From Sinorhizobium sojae CCBAU 05684 (GTDB lineage Bacteria > Pseudomonadota > Alphaproteobacteria > Rhizobiales > Rhizobiaceae), in assembly GCF_002288525.1 (NCBI RefSeq), contig NZ_CP023067.1, positions 1,798,001 to 1,862,000 on the forward strand: a stretch of DNA of 64,000 nucleotides. Reading direction: 5' to 3'. The position numbers were made by a program, and so were the translations under genes. Position 1 is the stretch's first letter. Every line of letters starts with the position of its first letter. The notes beneath the pieces were generated by a model. That model was given only the letters and a program-made list of their open reading frames with translations. It was not told the DNA's origin and did no database searches. Below are positions 30,110 to 38,894 of the stretch, piece by piece.

Positions 30110-32581
30110 TCACCCCCTTCCCTGGCAGGATTCGAGGTCGTAGGCGTTGAAGCGCGGCCTCGCGCCAGGATCGAGCGGCACTTTCGGCGTGAAGCGGATC
30201 GTCTTCGCTTCTCCGGCCGCAAGGTCGAAGGCGTTATCGGAATAGCGTCCCTCGACATCCGCTTCGACCATCACATGCAGCGCGAGGCCGGCTGCGGTCA
30301 CGGTCACGTTGTAACCCTCGTCGCCGGACACCGCCTCGATTGCGAGGCCTGCGGGCTTGAGGTCGAGTGCCTTGTAGGTGCCGCAGACGTAGTGCCCCTC
30401 GCCGCGTAGGCCGTTCGACGCTTCGAAGGACCAGAAGACGAGCGCATCGGCCGGAACATCGGCGGCCGTGATGGTGACGAGCGTCTCTGCCCGTTCCGGC
30501 GAGCATGCGCCCGCCGCCGCCACCAGGGGCCGTTGCTTGCCGTCGAGCGAAACCAGGAAGGTCTCTAGCTCGACCGTCACCGGCTCGGCCGTATCGTTGA
30601 CCATCGAGAAGGCGATCGTCTTGCCGTCCGCGGACGGAATGGCCGCCACCGTCACCGGCTGGAAGAAGCGGCGCGCCATGTAGTGCATGGCCTTCCAGTG
30701 GCCGCCATAGTCGAGGCTCGACCAGGAGGCGACCGGCCAGGTGTCGTTGAGCTGCCAATAGAGCGTGCCCATGCAATGGGGCTTCAGCGAGCGCCAGTAG
30801 TCGACGGCGGTGCGGATCGCGAGCCCCTGCTGGATCTGGCTCAGATAGACGAAGCTCGGGAAGTCCTTGGGGAAGCGGAAATAGCGGAACATCGTACCGG
30901 CAATCCGCTCGTTGCCGCCGGCATTCTTCTGATGCGCCTCCATCACCGGCGAGGCGATGTTGAGGTCGCGCGCCTCGGCGAACCTTCGGATCACCGGCAT
31001 CGAGGTATAGGACTGGAAGCCGAACTCCGAGCAGAAGCGCGGCCGCACCGTCCTGTAATTGTCGAAGGACTTGTTCTCGTGCCAGACGGACCAGTAGTGC
31101 ATGTCGCCGGAACCGTCGGCATGCCAGGCATCGCCGAAATCAAGGTATCCGACGGACGGGCTCGACGGCCACCAGCTCGCCTCCGGACAGGCCGCCTTCA
31201 TCGCCGCCTCGATCGTGCGGTTGAGACGGTCATAGGAAACGAGGTAACGGTCGCGATCCTTGCGGCTTTCCTCGAACCAGGTAAGGGCGCCGACAAGTTC
31301 ATTGTCGCCGCACCAGAGGGCGATGGAGGGATGCGAGGCAAGCCGCTTCACCTGGTAGTCCACTTCCGCCGTGACATTCTCCAGGAAGTCCGGCGTCGAG
31401 GGATAGAGGTTGCAGGCGAACATGAAGTCCTGCCACACCAGGAGGCCGAGCCGGTCGCACAGATCATAGAACCAGTCGGGCTCGTAGAAGCCGCCACCCC
31501 AGACGCGGATCATGTTCATATTGGCGTCGGCCGCCGAACGCAGGAGGTCTTCGACGCCCTCCGGCGTGACCCGCGCCATCAGCGCATCCCCCGGTATCCA
31601 GTTCGCACCGCGGCAGAAGATGTCGCGGCCGTTGACGCGGAAGGCGAAGCGATTGCCCGCCTCGTCGCGGTCGGTCACGAGCTCGATCGTGCGGAAGCCG
31701 ATCTGCCGCCTCACCGTTTCCTCGGGCGTCTCGACCGTCAGCATCGACAGCGCCTGCTCGCCGCTGCCGGACGGCCACCAGCGCTTCGGCTCCGCAATGC
31801 TGAAGACGTGCGTGATGCGCGTCTCGCCGGCGGCGACCGCGCAGTCCAGGCGCTCGCGCTGCCCGTCGAGGTCGAAATGGATCGGCACGATGCCGCGATC
31901 GCGGGCAAAAAGCGTGACCGTCACCTGCAGGTCGACGGAGCCGTCCTTAAGCCAGACCTGGCGCGTCGTCACGTGCTCGATGCGCGCCGCCTCCAGCCGG
32001 CAGAGCGCCAGCGGCCCATAGATGCCGAGCGGTGCGATTGCGATGTTCCAGTCCCAGCCGAAATGGCATTGCGGCTTGCGAAGCATGTTGCCGTTGGGGA
32101 TCGGCGAGTTGCCCTCGTGATAGGGCACGCGGAAGGGCTGTTCGGCCTGCCGCCTTGCCGCCTCGGCGATCGCGGAGTGGAGCACCACGCGGATGCGGTT
32201 CTCCCCGGCCACGAGAGCGCCCGAGACGTCCGGGCGGTAGCGGCGGAAGCAATTTTCCGCCTGCAGCACCAGCCGGTCGTTGACATGGACCGAGGCCGCC
32301 GTGTCGATGCTGTCGAAATCGAGATACCAGTATCCGCCGAGGTCGTCCGCATCGATCGAGACGGTGCGCTCGAGCACCCAGTCCTTGTGCGCCACCCATT
32401 GCACTTCGGCCTCGTTGCGACCGCGATAGGGGTCGGCGATGACGCCGGCGTGCTGCAGGGCGCTGTGCACATCGCCTGGCAGCGCAATCGTCAGCGCATG
32501 GCTGTTGTCCGCGGAGGCGAGCAGCCAATCGCCGGAAAGATCGATGCGGATGGCGTCGCCATTCAGGGTCTCGGGAGGCAT
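30110..32581 (-). CDS. Glycoside hydrolase family 2 beta-mannosidase
   Basis: 823 residues, the usual length for a cytoplasmic GH2 mannosidase. The N-terminal jelly-roll domain contains PGDVHSALQHAGVIADPYRG and WVAHKDWVLERTV. The TIM barrel has FRVNGRDIFCRGANWIPGD, NMIRVWGGGFYEPDWFYDLC, the acid/base Glu in ALWCGDNELVGAL, and the nucleophile in RPRFCSEFGFQSY. C-terminal beta domains follow. No signal peptide, so it hydrolyses imported mannosides. I chose the ATG at 32581; the frame continues upstream to 32731, overlapping the ATPase gene, but that stretch is not GH2-like. It lies 110 bp after the ABC ATPase gene in the same direction. Confidence 0.93.
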   Translation of the reverse strand: MPPETLNGDAIRIDLSGDWLLASADNSHALTIALPGDVHSALQHAGVIADPYRGRNEAEVQWVAHKDWVLERTVSIDADDLGGYWYLDFDSIDTAASVHVNDRLVLQAENCFRRYRPDVSGALVAGENRIRVVLHSAIAEAARRQAEQPFRVPYHEGNSPIPNGNMLRKPQCHFGWDWNIAIAPLGIYGPLALCRLEAARIEHVTTRQVWLKDGSVDLQVTVTLFARDRGIVPIHFDLDGQRERLDCAVAAGETRITHVFSIAEPKRWWPSGSGEQALSMLTVETPEETVRRQIGFRTIELVTDRDEAGNRFAFRVNGRDIFCRGANWIPGDALMARVTPEGVEDLLRSAADANMNMIRVWGGGFYEPDWFYDLCDRLGLLVWQDFMFACNLYPSTPDFLENVTAEVDYQVKRLASHPSIALWCGDNELVGALTWFEESRKDRDRYLVSYDRLNRTIEAAMKAACPEASWWPSSPSVGYLDFGDAWHADGSGDMHYWSVWHENKSFDNYRTVRPRFCSEFGFQSYTSMPVIRRFAEARDLNIASPVMEAHQKNAGGNERIAGTMFRYFRFPKDFPSFVYLSQIQQGLAIRTAVDYWRSLKPHCMGTLYWQLNDTWPVASWSSLDYGGHWKAMHYMARRFFQPVTVAAIPSADGKTIAFSMVNDTAEPVTVELETFLVSLDGKQRPLVAAAGACSPERAETLVTITAADVPADALVFWSFEASNGLRGEGHYVCGTYKALDLKPAGLAIEAVSGDEGYNVTVTAAGLALHVMVEADVEGRYSDNAFDLAAGEAKTIRFTPKVPLDPGARPRFNAYDLESCQGRG

Positions 32582-32690
32582 GTCCACTATCCATTCGTGA
32601 CCGGCGCTGGCCGCCGGAATACTGTCCTCGGCCGGCGCCTTCCAGGCCCGGCCGGCTCCAAGAGGTTGGGGCCGTTGCGCTATGCGGCTG

Positions 32691-33776
32691 TCAAAGGCGG
32701 TTCTCGCTGACAGCGTCGAAGATCGAGGCAACCCCCATGTCGAGGGAGAGCCGCACGGTGCTTCCAGGCGGATAGCGGCGCTGGCCGGCGATCCTCACCG
32801 ACATGGATTGCCCGGCGAGCGTCAGCCAAAGGAGGTTGTCGGCGCCCATCGGCTCCTCGATATCCACCGTCGCCTCGTACACCTCGCCCGCCCCGGCCTC
32901 ATCGACCTTGATATGTTCCGGACGCAGGCCGAGCACCACCTTCTGTCCCGGTTGCAGCGGTGTGCGCGCCGGATAGGCGGTGACGTCGAAGGCGACGCCG
33001 TCGACGCGGACGAAGCTGCGGCCTTCCCTCGCCTCCACTTCGCCGCGGAAGAAGTTCATGGAGGGAGAACCGATGAAGCCGGCGACGAAAAGGTTCTCCG
33101 GCGCATTGTAGATCGTCATCGGATCGGCGAGTTGCTGGATCACTCCGCTCTTCATCACCGCAATGCGATCGGCGAGCGTCAGCGCCTCGATCTGGTCGTG
33201 GGTGACGTAGATCATCGTATTCTTCAACGACTGGTGCAGCCGCTTGATTTCGACGCGCAGTTCCGAGCGCAGCTTGGCGTCGAGGTTCGACAGGGGCTCG
33301 TCGAAAAGGAAGACGTCGACGTCGCGCACCAGCGCCCGGCCGATTGCCACGCGCTGGCGCTGACCGCCGGAAAGCTCGGAGGGCCTGCGCTTGAGCAGGG
33401 GCCGGATCTGCAGGATCTCCGCCGCCCGCGCGACGCGCTTGTCGATTTCCGCCTGCGGCACCCGCGCGACCTGCAGGCCGAAGGAGAGATTTTTCTCGAC
33501 CGACATTTGCGGGTAGAGCGCATAGGACTGGAACACCATACCGATGCCGCGGTCCTTCGGTTCCTCCCAGGTGACATTGCGATCATGGATGAATATCTGC
33601 CCGTCGGTGACGTCGAGCAGTCCGGCGATGCAGTTGAGCAGCGTGGACTTGCCGCAACCGGACGATCCGAGCAGGACAAGAAACTCTCCGTGATCGATGT
33701 CGATATTGAGCTTGTCGAGGACCGTGACGGCGCCGAAGCTCAAGGAAAGACCCCTGACAGAAACGCTAGCCCGCAT
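32691..33776 (-). CDS. Sugar ABC transporter ATP-binding protein (MsmK/UgpC type)
   Basis: 361 residues. Walker A is LGSSGCGKSTLLN, the Q-loop VFQSYALYPQMSV, signature LSGGQRQRVAIGRA, Walker B VFLFDEPLSNLD, H-loop YVTHDQIEA. A C-terminal TOBE/MalK regulatory domain contains VLGLRPEHIKVDE and GADNLLWLTL. It energises the two permeases upstream. AAGGAG precedes the ATG. The start codon and ribosome-binding site lie inside a 35-bp arm of a large inverted repeat (33766-34037) that separates this gene from the permeases. Confidence 0.94.
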   Translation of the reverse strand: MRASVSVRGLSLSFGAVTVLDKLNIDIDHGEFLVLLGSSGCGKSTLLNCIAGLLDVTDGQIFIHDRNVTWEEPKDRGIGMVFQSYALYPQMSVEKNLSFGLQVARVPQAEIDKRVARAAEILQIRPLLKRRPSELSGGQRQRVAIGRALVRDVDVFLFDEPLSNLDAKLRSELRVEIKRLHQSLKNTMIYVTHDQIEALTLADRIAVMKSGVIQQLADPMTIYNAPENLFVAGFIGSPSMNFFRGEVEAREGRSFVRVDGVAFDVTAYPARTPLQPGQKVVLGLRPEHIKVDEAGAGEVYEATVDIEEPMGADNLLWLTLAGQSMSVRIAGQRRYPPGSTVRLSLDMGVASIFDAVSENRL

Positions 33777-34037
33777 TTTTCACACTCCTTGTGCCCTGCG
33801 TTGGATTGTGGCGAGGCGGATACGGGGGAAAGCCGCGAAAAGCGTAGCTGGTCCTACGGTCGAGCGGCTTTCGCCCGGAGGCGGCCGACACAATCCAACC
33901 CTGCGGGCCAGTTGAAAATGGCGACAGTGGGCGTCGAATGACTTGCCCGATGAACCACATCGGGCTGCGCCATCCTCCTACCCTGTCGCCATTTTGAACC
34001 GGCGCAGGGCACAAGGAGTGTGAAAAATGCGGGCTAG
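33766..34037. repeat. Structured element with perfect 35-bp inverted arms
   Basis: Positions 33766-33800 and 34003-34037 are exact reverse complements over 35 bp. The left arm contains the ribosome-binding site and first codons of the ATPase gene. Between them are two further arms. One pairs 33801-33810 with 33889-33898 (TTGGATTGTG/CACAATCCAA), with inner stems at 33828-33836/33864-33872 and 33843-33847/33854-33858. The other pairs 33915-33927 with 33983-33995 (AAAATGGCGACAG/CTGTCGCCATTTT), with inner stem 33945-33952/33958-33965. The whole folds as a three-way junction in DNA or RNA. An outer-arm-like copy occurs at 62229-62264. Confidence 0.9.
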
Positions 34038-34047
34038 TCATGCTTGC

Positions 34048-34989
34048 TTATCCTTTCACTGCGCCGGCTGCGATGCCGCGTACGAACAGGCGGCCCGAGA
34101 CGAAGTAGACCGTCAGCGGCACGAGACCGGTGAGGATGGTGGCGGCCATGTTGACGTTGTATTCCTTCACGCCCTGGACCGAGTTGACGATGTTGTTGAG
34201 CTGCACCGTCATCGGGTAGTATTCCGGCCGGGTGAAGACCACGCCGAACAGGAAGTCGTTCCAGATTCCGGTCACCTGCAGGATCATCGCGACAACGAAG
34301 ATCGGCAGCGACATCGGCAGCATGATCTTCAGATAGATCGTCCAGAAGCCGGCGCCGTCGACGCGCGCCGCCTTGAACAATTCCTCCGGCAGCCCGGCGA
34401 AATAGTTGCGGAAGAGCAGCGTCAGGATCGGCATGCCGAAGATCGTATGGACGATCACGAGGCCGGTCAGGGTACCGTAGACGCCCAGTTCTCTCAGCAC
34501 GATGACGATCGGGTAGATCATCACCTGGTAGGGGATGAAGGCGCTGACGATCAGGATGGTGAAGAAGAGATCGGCGCCCTTGAAACGCCAGTTCGCCAGC
34601 GCATAGCCGTTCACCGACGCGACCGCGATCGAGATGATAACCGAAGGCACGGTGATGCGGACCGAATTCCAGAACCCCCGCGAAAGCCCGTCGCAATTGA
34701 GCCCGGTGCAGGCCTCGGCCCAGGCCTTTACCCAGGGTTGGAAGGTGACCTCCAGCGGCGGCGCGAAGATATTGCCGACGCGGATCTCCGGCATGCCCTT
34801 GAGCGAGGTCACGATCATCACGTAGAGCGGCAGCAGATAATAGAGCGATACGACGATCAGCGTGCCATAGACGATGATGTTGCGGCGCGAGAGCGTCCGT
34901 TTCGGCTTGGCGCCGCGCGGGCCGTCCTCGAGCCTGCCCCCGACCGCATCGATAGAGGCAGCCATGCTGTTCTTGGCGATGTTATCCAC
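34048..34989 (-). CDS. Sugar ABC transporter permease (MalG type)
   Basis: 313 residues with six transmembrane helices beginning at IIVYGTLIVVSLYYLLPLYV, preceded by a cytoplasmic tail of about 36 residues. The EAA loop that docks the ATPase reads EELFKAARVDGAGFWTIYLK, followed by IMLPMSLPIFVVAMILQ. The start overlaps the upstream permease stop by 8 bp. About 10 bp after its stop begins the 272-bp inverted-repeat element, so expression of the ATPase and hydrolase downstream may be modulated there. Confidence 0.93.
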   Translation of the reverse strand: MDNIAKNSMAASIDAVGGRLEDGPRGAKPKRTLSRRNIIVYGTLIVVSLYYLLPLYVMIVTSLKGMPEIRVGNIFAPPLEVTFQPWVKAWAEACTGLNCDGLSRGFWNSVRITVPSVIISIAVASVNGYALANWRFKGADLFFTILIVSAFIPYQVMIYPIVIVLRELGVYGTLTGLVIVHTIFGMPILTLLFRNYFAGLPEELFKAARVDGAGFWTIYLKIMLPMSLPIFVVAMILQVTGIWNDFLFGVVFTRPEYYPMTVQLNNIVNSVQGVKEYNVNMAATILTGLVPLTVYFVSGRLFVRGIAAGAVKG

Positions 34990-35890
34990 GCTTGCGGCCC
35001 CCTCCGAATTCGAGATACGCCCACGGCACGATGATGATGGCGACGGTCAAAAGCATCATGGTCGAGGCGGCAAAGCCCTGACCCAGGTTCTGGGCGAGGA
35101 ACATGTAGTCGTAGACATATTTGGCGGGTACCTCCGAGGCGATGCCGGGGCCGCCGCTCGTCTGCGCCACCACAAGGTCGTAGACCTTGACGATGCCGCT
35201 CGCGATGATGACGAGCGTCGTGATGATGACCCCGCGCATCATCGGGATGATGATGAGGACATAGGTCTTCCACATCGGGATGCCGTCGACGCGCGCCGCC
35301 TTCCAGATGTCCTCGTCGATGCCGCGCAAGCCCGCGAGCATGAGACACATGACGAGACCCGTGCCCTGCCAGAGCGCCGCGATGAGGATGCCGTAGATGA
35401 CGATATCCGCATCATAGAGCGGATCGAAGGAGAAGCTCTCCCAGCCAAGGGACCGCACGATCGACTGAATGCCGTATTGCGGGTTGAGCAGCCATTGCCA
35501 GACCAGGCCCGTGACGATGAAGGACAGGGCGAAGGGATAGAGCATGATGGTGCGGAACGTGTTTTCGAAACGGATCTTCTGATCCATCAGCGCCGCAAGC
35601 ACGAAGCCGATCACCAGGCTGAAGACCAGTGAGAGGAAGCCGAAAATCGCCAGATTCTGGATCGAAACGATCCAGCGCGGCGCCTCCCACAGCCGCTCGT
35701 ACTGATCGAGCCCGACGAAATTGAGCCGCGGCAGCAGCTTCGAATTGGTGAAGGAATAGACGACCGTCCAGACCGTGCCGCCGAGGAAGATGACCACGGC
35801 CGTCAGGATCATCGGTATAGAGGCGATCTTCGCATTCAGGTTACGCAGCCACTGGTTCGGACGAACCGAACCACGGGTTAGACCTGTCAT
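34982..35890 (-). CDS. Sugar ABC transporter permease (MalF/UgpA type)
   Basis: 302 residues, six transmembrane helices (IPMILTAVVIFLGGTVWTVV, LAIFGFLSLVFSLVIGFVLA, IMLYPFALSFIVTGLVWQWL, and later ones). The EAA loop reads GIDEDIWKAARVDGIPMWKT, followed by YVLIIIPMMRGVIITTL. GGAGGAGGG lies 3-5 bp before the ATG at 35890, which fixes the start. It is coupled to the second permease by an 8-bp overlap. It follows the binding-protein gene after a stem-loop at 36025-36049. Confidence 0.93.
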   Translation of the reverse strand: MTGLTRGSVRPNQWLRNLNAKIASIPMILTAVVIFLGGTVWTVVYSFTNSKLLPRLNFVGLDQYERLWEAPRWIVSIQNLAIFGFLSLVFSLVIGFVLAALMDQKIRFENTFRTIMLYPFALSFIVTGLVWQWLLNPQYGIQSIVRSLGWESFSFDPLYDADIVIYGILIAALWQGTGLVMCLMLAGLRGIDEDIWKAARVDGIPMWKTYVLIIIPMMRGVIITTLVIIASGIVKVYDLVVAQTSGGPGIASEVPAKYVYDYMFLAQNLGQGFAASTMMLLTVAIIIVPWAYLEFGGGRKRG

Positions 35891-36024
35891 ATTCCCTCCT
35901 CCGGAACTGCTATGGTTTTCGGATGGCGGCAGCCCGGCTCCGCAGCCGCACGGCGACGCCTGCCAAATCACGCACCGCCCGCGCGCGCCAATGCCGCGAC
36001 CGAGCCGCCCAACGAGCTCGGGGC

Positions 36025-36049
36025 CGGCCCCGCGACAAAAGCGGGGCCG
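36025..36049 (-). promoter_or_regulatory. Intercistronic stem-loop after the binding-protein gene
   Basis: The perfect 9-bp GC stem CGGCCCCGC/GCGGGGCCG has a 7-base loop and no long T-run on the transcribed side beyond the loop. Stem-loops at this place commonly protect the binding-protein mRNA and reduce read-through, giving excess binding protein over permease. That role is inferred from position. Confidence 0.6.
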
Positions 36050-36063
36050 TCATGCGCCGGACG

Positions 36064-37299
36064 TTAGTCCGCCGCCGCGATGATGTCAGCAAAGCGCTTC
36101 TGGGCGTCCTCGGGCGTCATGGAGGGGTTGGCGAAGAACTCCGAGAAGAGGTCCTCCTTCTGCTTCTGGCTGTCCGGCGAAAGCAACTGGTCCGTGCCCT
36201 GGATCACATTGCCCTTAGCGAGAATGTCGAGACCCTTCCGCATGCAGTCATTGGCCGCTGCAAGGTCGACATCGCTGCGAACGGGCAGCGAGCCCTTCTT
36301 CAGATTGAAGGCGACCTGGGTTTCGGGGTTCAGCAGGGTGGAAGCGAGCACCTCCTGCGCCTTCGACTTCTCTTCGTCGTCAAGCACCGGGAAATAGAAG
36401 GCATCGCCGCCGGTCGAGATCACCTCGTTGACGCCGAGACCCGGCAGGCAGGTGTAGTCGACGCCGGCCTTCTTGCCCGCGACCTGGAACTCGCCCTGGG
36501 CCCAGTCACCCATGATCTGGCCGCCGGCCTTGCCGGTGATCACCAGGTTCGTCGCCTGGTTCCAGTCCTGGACATTGCTGCCCTTCGCCATGCGGCGCGC
36601 GTCGTCGGCGGCATTGAAGACCTTGGCGATTTCAGGACCGGCCGCCACTTCGGCGTCCTTCTTGGCGAAGACCTGCTCGAACACGTCCTTGCCGGCGATC
36701 GCCACCATCAGCACGTCGAAGGCGCCGGCTGCCTGCCAGGGCTGACCGCCGAGCGCCAGCGGAATGATGCCGGCCTTTTCGAGCGCCGGCGCCGCAGCGA
36801 CGAATTCATCCCAGTTCTTCGGCACGGGCACGCCCGCCTGTTCGAATGCGGCATTGGAAAGCCACAGCCATTGCCAGGAATGGATATTGACCGGGGCGCA
36901 ATAGATCTTGCCCTCGATCGTGCAGGAGTCGAGCAGGCTCGACGGCTTGACGATTTCCCGCCAGTTTTCCCGCTCGGCCACATCGCTCAGGTCGCGCATC
37001 AGCCCGGCCTCGACCAGTTCCTCCGCCTGGCGGCCGTGGTTGAACTGCGTTGCCCCCATCGGGTCGCCGCCGGTGATGCGGCTGATCATGATCGGACGCG
37101 CCGTGCCGCCGGAACCCGCGATCGCGCCATCGACCCATTTGTTGCCGGTCGCATCGAAGGCCTTCGCCAGTTCGGCGACCGCCGCGGCTTCACCGCCGGA
37201 GGTCCACCAATGCGTGACCTCCAGTTCCGCGGCGTTGGCCGCGCCGAACGGCAGAGCGACGGTTGCGGCCAGAGCGCCAGCCAGAGAACGTAATTTCAT
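36064..37299 (-). CDS. Sugar ABC transporter periplasmic binding protein (family 1)
   Basis: 411 residues. A Sec signal peptide of about 23 residues (LAGALAATVALPFGAANA) is followed by the CUT1 binding-protein domain starting ELEVTHWWTSGGEAAAVAEL. GGDPMGATQFNHGRQAEEL and WQAAGAFDVLMVAIAGKDV are typical of glucose/mannose- and oligosaccharide-binding members. GGAGGAG lies 4 bp before the ATG. It is the first gene of an operon running to the beta-mannosidase and sugar enzymes, which points to mannosides or related beta-glycosides as ligand. A GTAACGTTAC operator-like palindrome lies 18-27 bp upstream of the start. Confidence 0.93.
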   Translation of the reverse strand: MKLRSLAGALAATVALPFGAANAAELEVTHWWTSGGEAAAVAELAKAFDATGNKWVDGAIAGSGGTARPIMISRITGGDPMGATQFNHGRQAEELVEAGLMRDLSDVAERENWREIVKPSSLLDSCTIEGKIYCAPVNIHSWQWLWLSNAAFEQAGVPVPKNWDEFVAAAPALEKAGIIPLALGGQPWQAAGAFDVLMVAIAGKDVFEQVFAKKDAEVAAGPEIAKVFNAADDARRMAKGSNVQDWNQATNLVITGKAGGQIMGDWAQGEFQVAGKKAGVDYTCLPGLGVNEVISTGGDAFYFPVLDDEEKSKAQEVLASTLLNPETQVAFNLKKGSLPVRSDVDLAAANDCMRKGLDILAKGNVIQGTDQLLSPDSQKQKEDLFSEFFANPSMTPEDAQKRFADIIAAAD

Positions 37300-37316
37300 G
37301 AGTCTCCTCCCTCACT

Positions 37317-37326
37317 GTAACGTTAC
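37317..37326. promoter_or_regulatory. LacI-type operator-like palindrome at the ABC operon
   Basis: GTAACGTTAC is a perfect 10-bp palindrome with the central CG usual for LacI/GalR operators, within CTGTAACGTTACCG. It sits just upstream of the binding-protein ribosome-binding site. A sister site CTGTATCGTTACAG lies at 37636-37649 near the divergent LacI gene. Confidence 0.7.
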
Positions 37327-37778
37327 CGTAAAAAACTTAGTTCAAACAATTTGCGGAAGCAACACCCACAACGGAGGTTTCAAAACAAATGTTAAGACAC
37401 ACGTTTAGAGAGCATTAGAGGGACCTGACGGCACGCGGCCGTAGGCGCCGACAAGTGCCGAAAGACACGAGTCTTTCATGCACAACCACCTGTAAAGGCT
37501 AACATAATCCCCCATGAAGATACATGTGTTCATAATCAGCGCTTCGCAGGCGTAATACCGCAGGAAGCACGTGCTGAACTCAACTCCTTGGATACATGTT
37601 TCGCAGTGCAGCAACAAAAATGCTCGACATTGGACCTGTATCGTTACAGATTTTTCGGCGCGGCGCCATTCCGCGTCACTCTGGCGGCCACCTGCAAATC
37701 AGATATAAGCGGGCTAGAGCACTGGATGGGGCGGAGACGCAGCACAGGCGCTTGCAGTGTATTTTTTTGGGGACGGGC
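37327..37778. promoter_or_regulatory. Divergent promoter region of the ABC operon and its LacI regulator
   Basis: 452 bp, AT-richer than the surroundings, with no supported gene; an in-frame extension of the LacI ORF to 37596 lacks LacI features. Contains the operator-like site at 37636-37649. Confidence 0.5.
37636..37649. promoter_or_regulatory. LacI-type operator-like palindrome near the regulator gene
   Basis: CTGTATCGTTACAG has inverted arms CTGTA/TACAG and differs from the ABC-operon site CTGTAACGTTACCG at two positions. It lies about 130 bp before the LacI start codon, consistent with autoregulation. Confidence 0.6.
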
Positions 37779-38837
37779 ATGGAAGGCAGGACGAAGAACA
37801 AGTCAGCGGGAGCGCCGCCAGCGGAAGGCGGCAGACCGACGCTGAAGACGATCGCCTTCATGACTGGGCTCGGCATCACCACCGTTTCCCGCGCGCTGAA
37901 GGACGCGCCCGATATCGGCGCCGAAACCAAGGAACGCGTGCGCCTGGTGGCAAAGCAGATCGGTTATCAGCCGAACCGGGCGGGCGTACGGCTCAGGACT
38001 GGCAAGACCAATGTCATCAGCCTGGTGCTGACACTCGAGGAAGAGATCATGGGCATCACCAGCCCGATGGTCATCGGCATCACGGAAATCCTGGCGGGTA
38101 CGCCCTATCACCTGGTCGTCACCCCTTACAGCTCCACCAAGGATCCGCTCGGACCCATCCGCTACATTCTCGACACCGGCGCCGCGGACGGCGTCATCAT
38201 CTCGCGGATGGAGCCGAACGACCCGCGCGTGACGCTGCTGACGGAACGTCAGTTGCCGTTCGTCACCCATGGACGCACCAAGATGGGCATCGTCCACCCC
38301 TATCACGATTTCGACAACGAGCGGTTTGCCTACGAGGCGGTGCGCAAGCTGGTGGAGCGCGGCCGCCGTCGGCTCGTCCTGCTCGAGCCGCCACCCCACC
38401 TCTCCTTCCACCAGCACATGCGTACGGGCTTCGAACGCGGCCTGAGAGATTTCGGCGCCGAGTCCGTCAGCTTTCACCAGGTCAATATCGACCACAGCTT
38501 AAAGACCATCCGCGATGCCTTCGAAGCGCTGATGCGCTCGAACGAAGCGCCGGACGGCATCGTCTCCGGCAGCGGCTCCGGCGCCATCGCGCTGATCGCC
38601 GGGCTCGAGGCGGCCGGCAAAAAGGCCGGCGTTGATGCCGACATGGTCTCGAAGGTGCCGAGCGACTTCCTGCGCTGGCTGCGCCCGGAGGTCATCACCA
38701 TGTATGAGGATATCCGCCTTGCCGGCCGCGAGCTCGCCAAAGCGGTGATCGGCCATATCGAGGGCCGCCCGCCCGAAACGCTGCAGAGCCTCGGCCAGCC
38801 GGAGTTCCAGTCGACGATACCGGGGCAGCAGACGTAA
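37779..38837 (+). CDS. LacI-family transcriptional regulator
   Basis: 352 residues. A helix-turn-helix and hinge lie at about 20-75 (TLKTIAFMTGLGITTVSRAL, ERVRLVAKQIGYQPNRAG), followed by the periplasmic-binding-like sugar domain (TNVISLVLTLEEEIMGI, GVIISRMEPNDPR, RRLVLLEPPPHLSFHQHM). The HTH is preceded by about 18 basic residues. I chose the ATG at 37779 after GGGGA; the longer frame is not LacI-like. It is divergent from the mannoside-type ABC operon, with operator-like palindromes in front of both, so it is the probable local repressor. Confidence 0.9.
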   Translation: MEGRTKNKSAGAPPAEGGRPTLKTIAFMTGLGITTVSRALKDAPDIGAETKERVRLVAKQIGYQPNRAGVRLRTGKTNVISLVLTLEEEIMGITSPMVIGITEILAGTPYHLVVTPYSSTKDPLGPIRYILDTGAADGVIISRMEPNDPRVTLLTERQLPFVTHGRTKMGIVHPYHDFDNERFAYEAVRKLVERGRRRLVLLEPPPHLSFHQHMRTGFERGLRDFGAESVSFHQVNIDHSLKTIRDAFEALMRSNEAPDGIVSGSGSGAIALIAGLEAAGKKAGVDADMVSKVPSDFLRWLRPEVITMYEDIRLAGRELAKAVIGHIEGRPPETLQSLGQPEFQSTIPGQQT

Positions 38838-38894
38838 TCTTCCGGTTACTTTGCTGCCTGCGACTGTCACGCGGGCCGATGCAGCGGCCTTTCC

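Noticed and set aside
30683..32710. 675-residue frame antisense to the beta-mannosidase
   Set aside because: It is an antisense shadow; the GH2 catalytic motifs are all on the minus strand.
35923..37293. 456-residue frame antisense to the ABC binding protein
   Set aside because: No ribosome-binding site or family; the binding-protein frame has a signal peptide and a good start.
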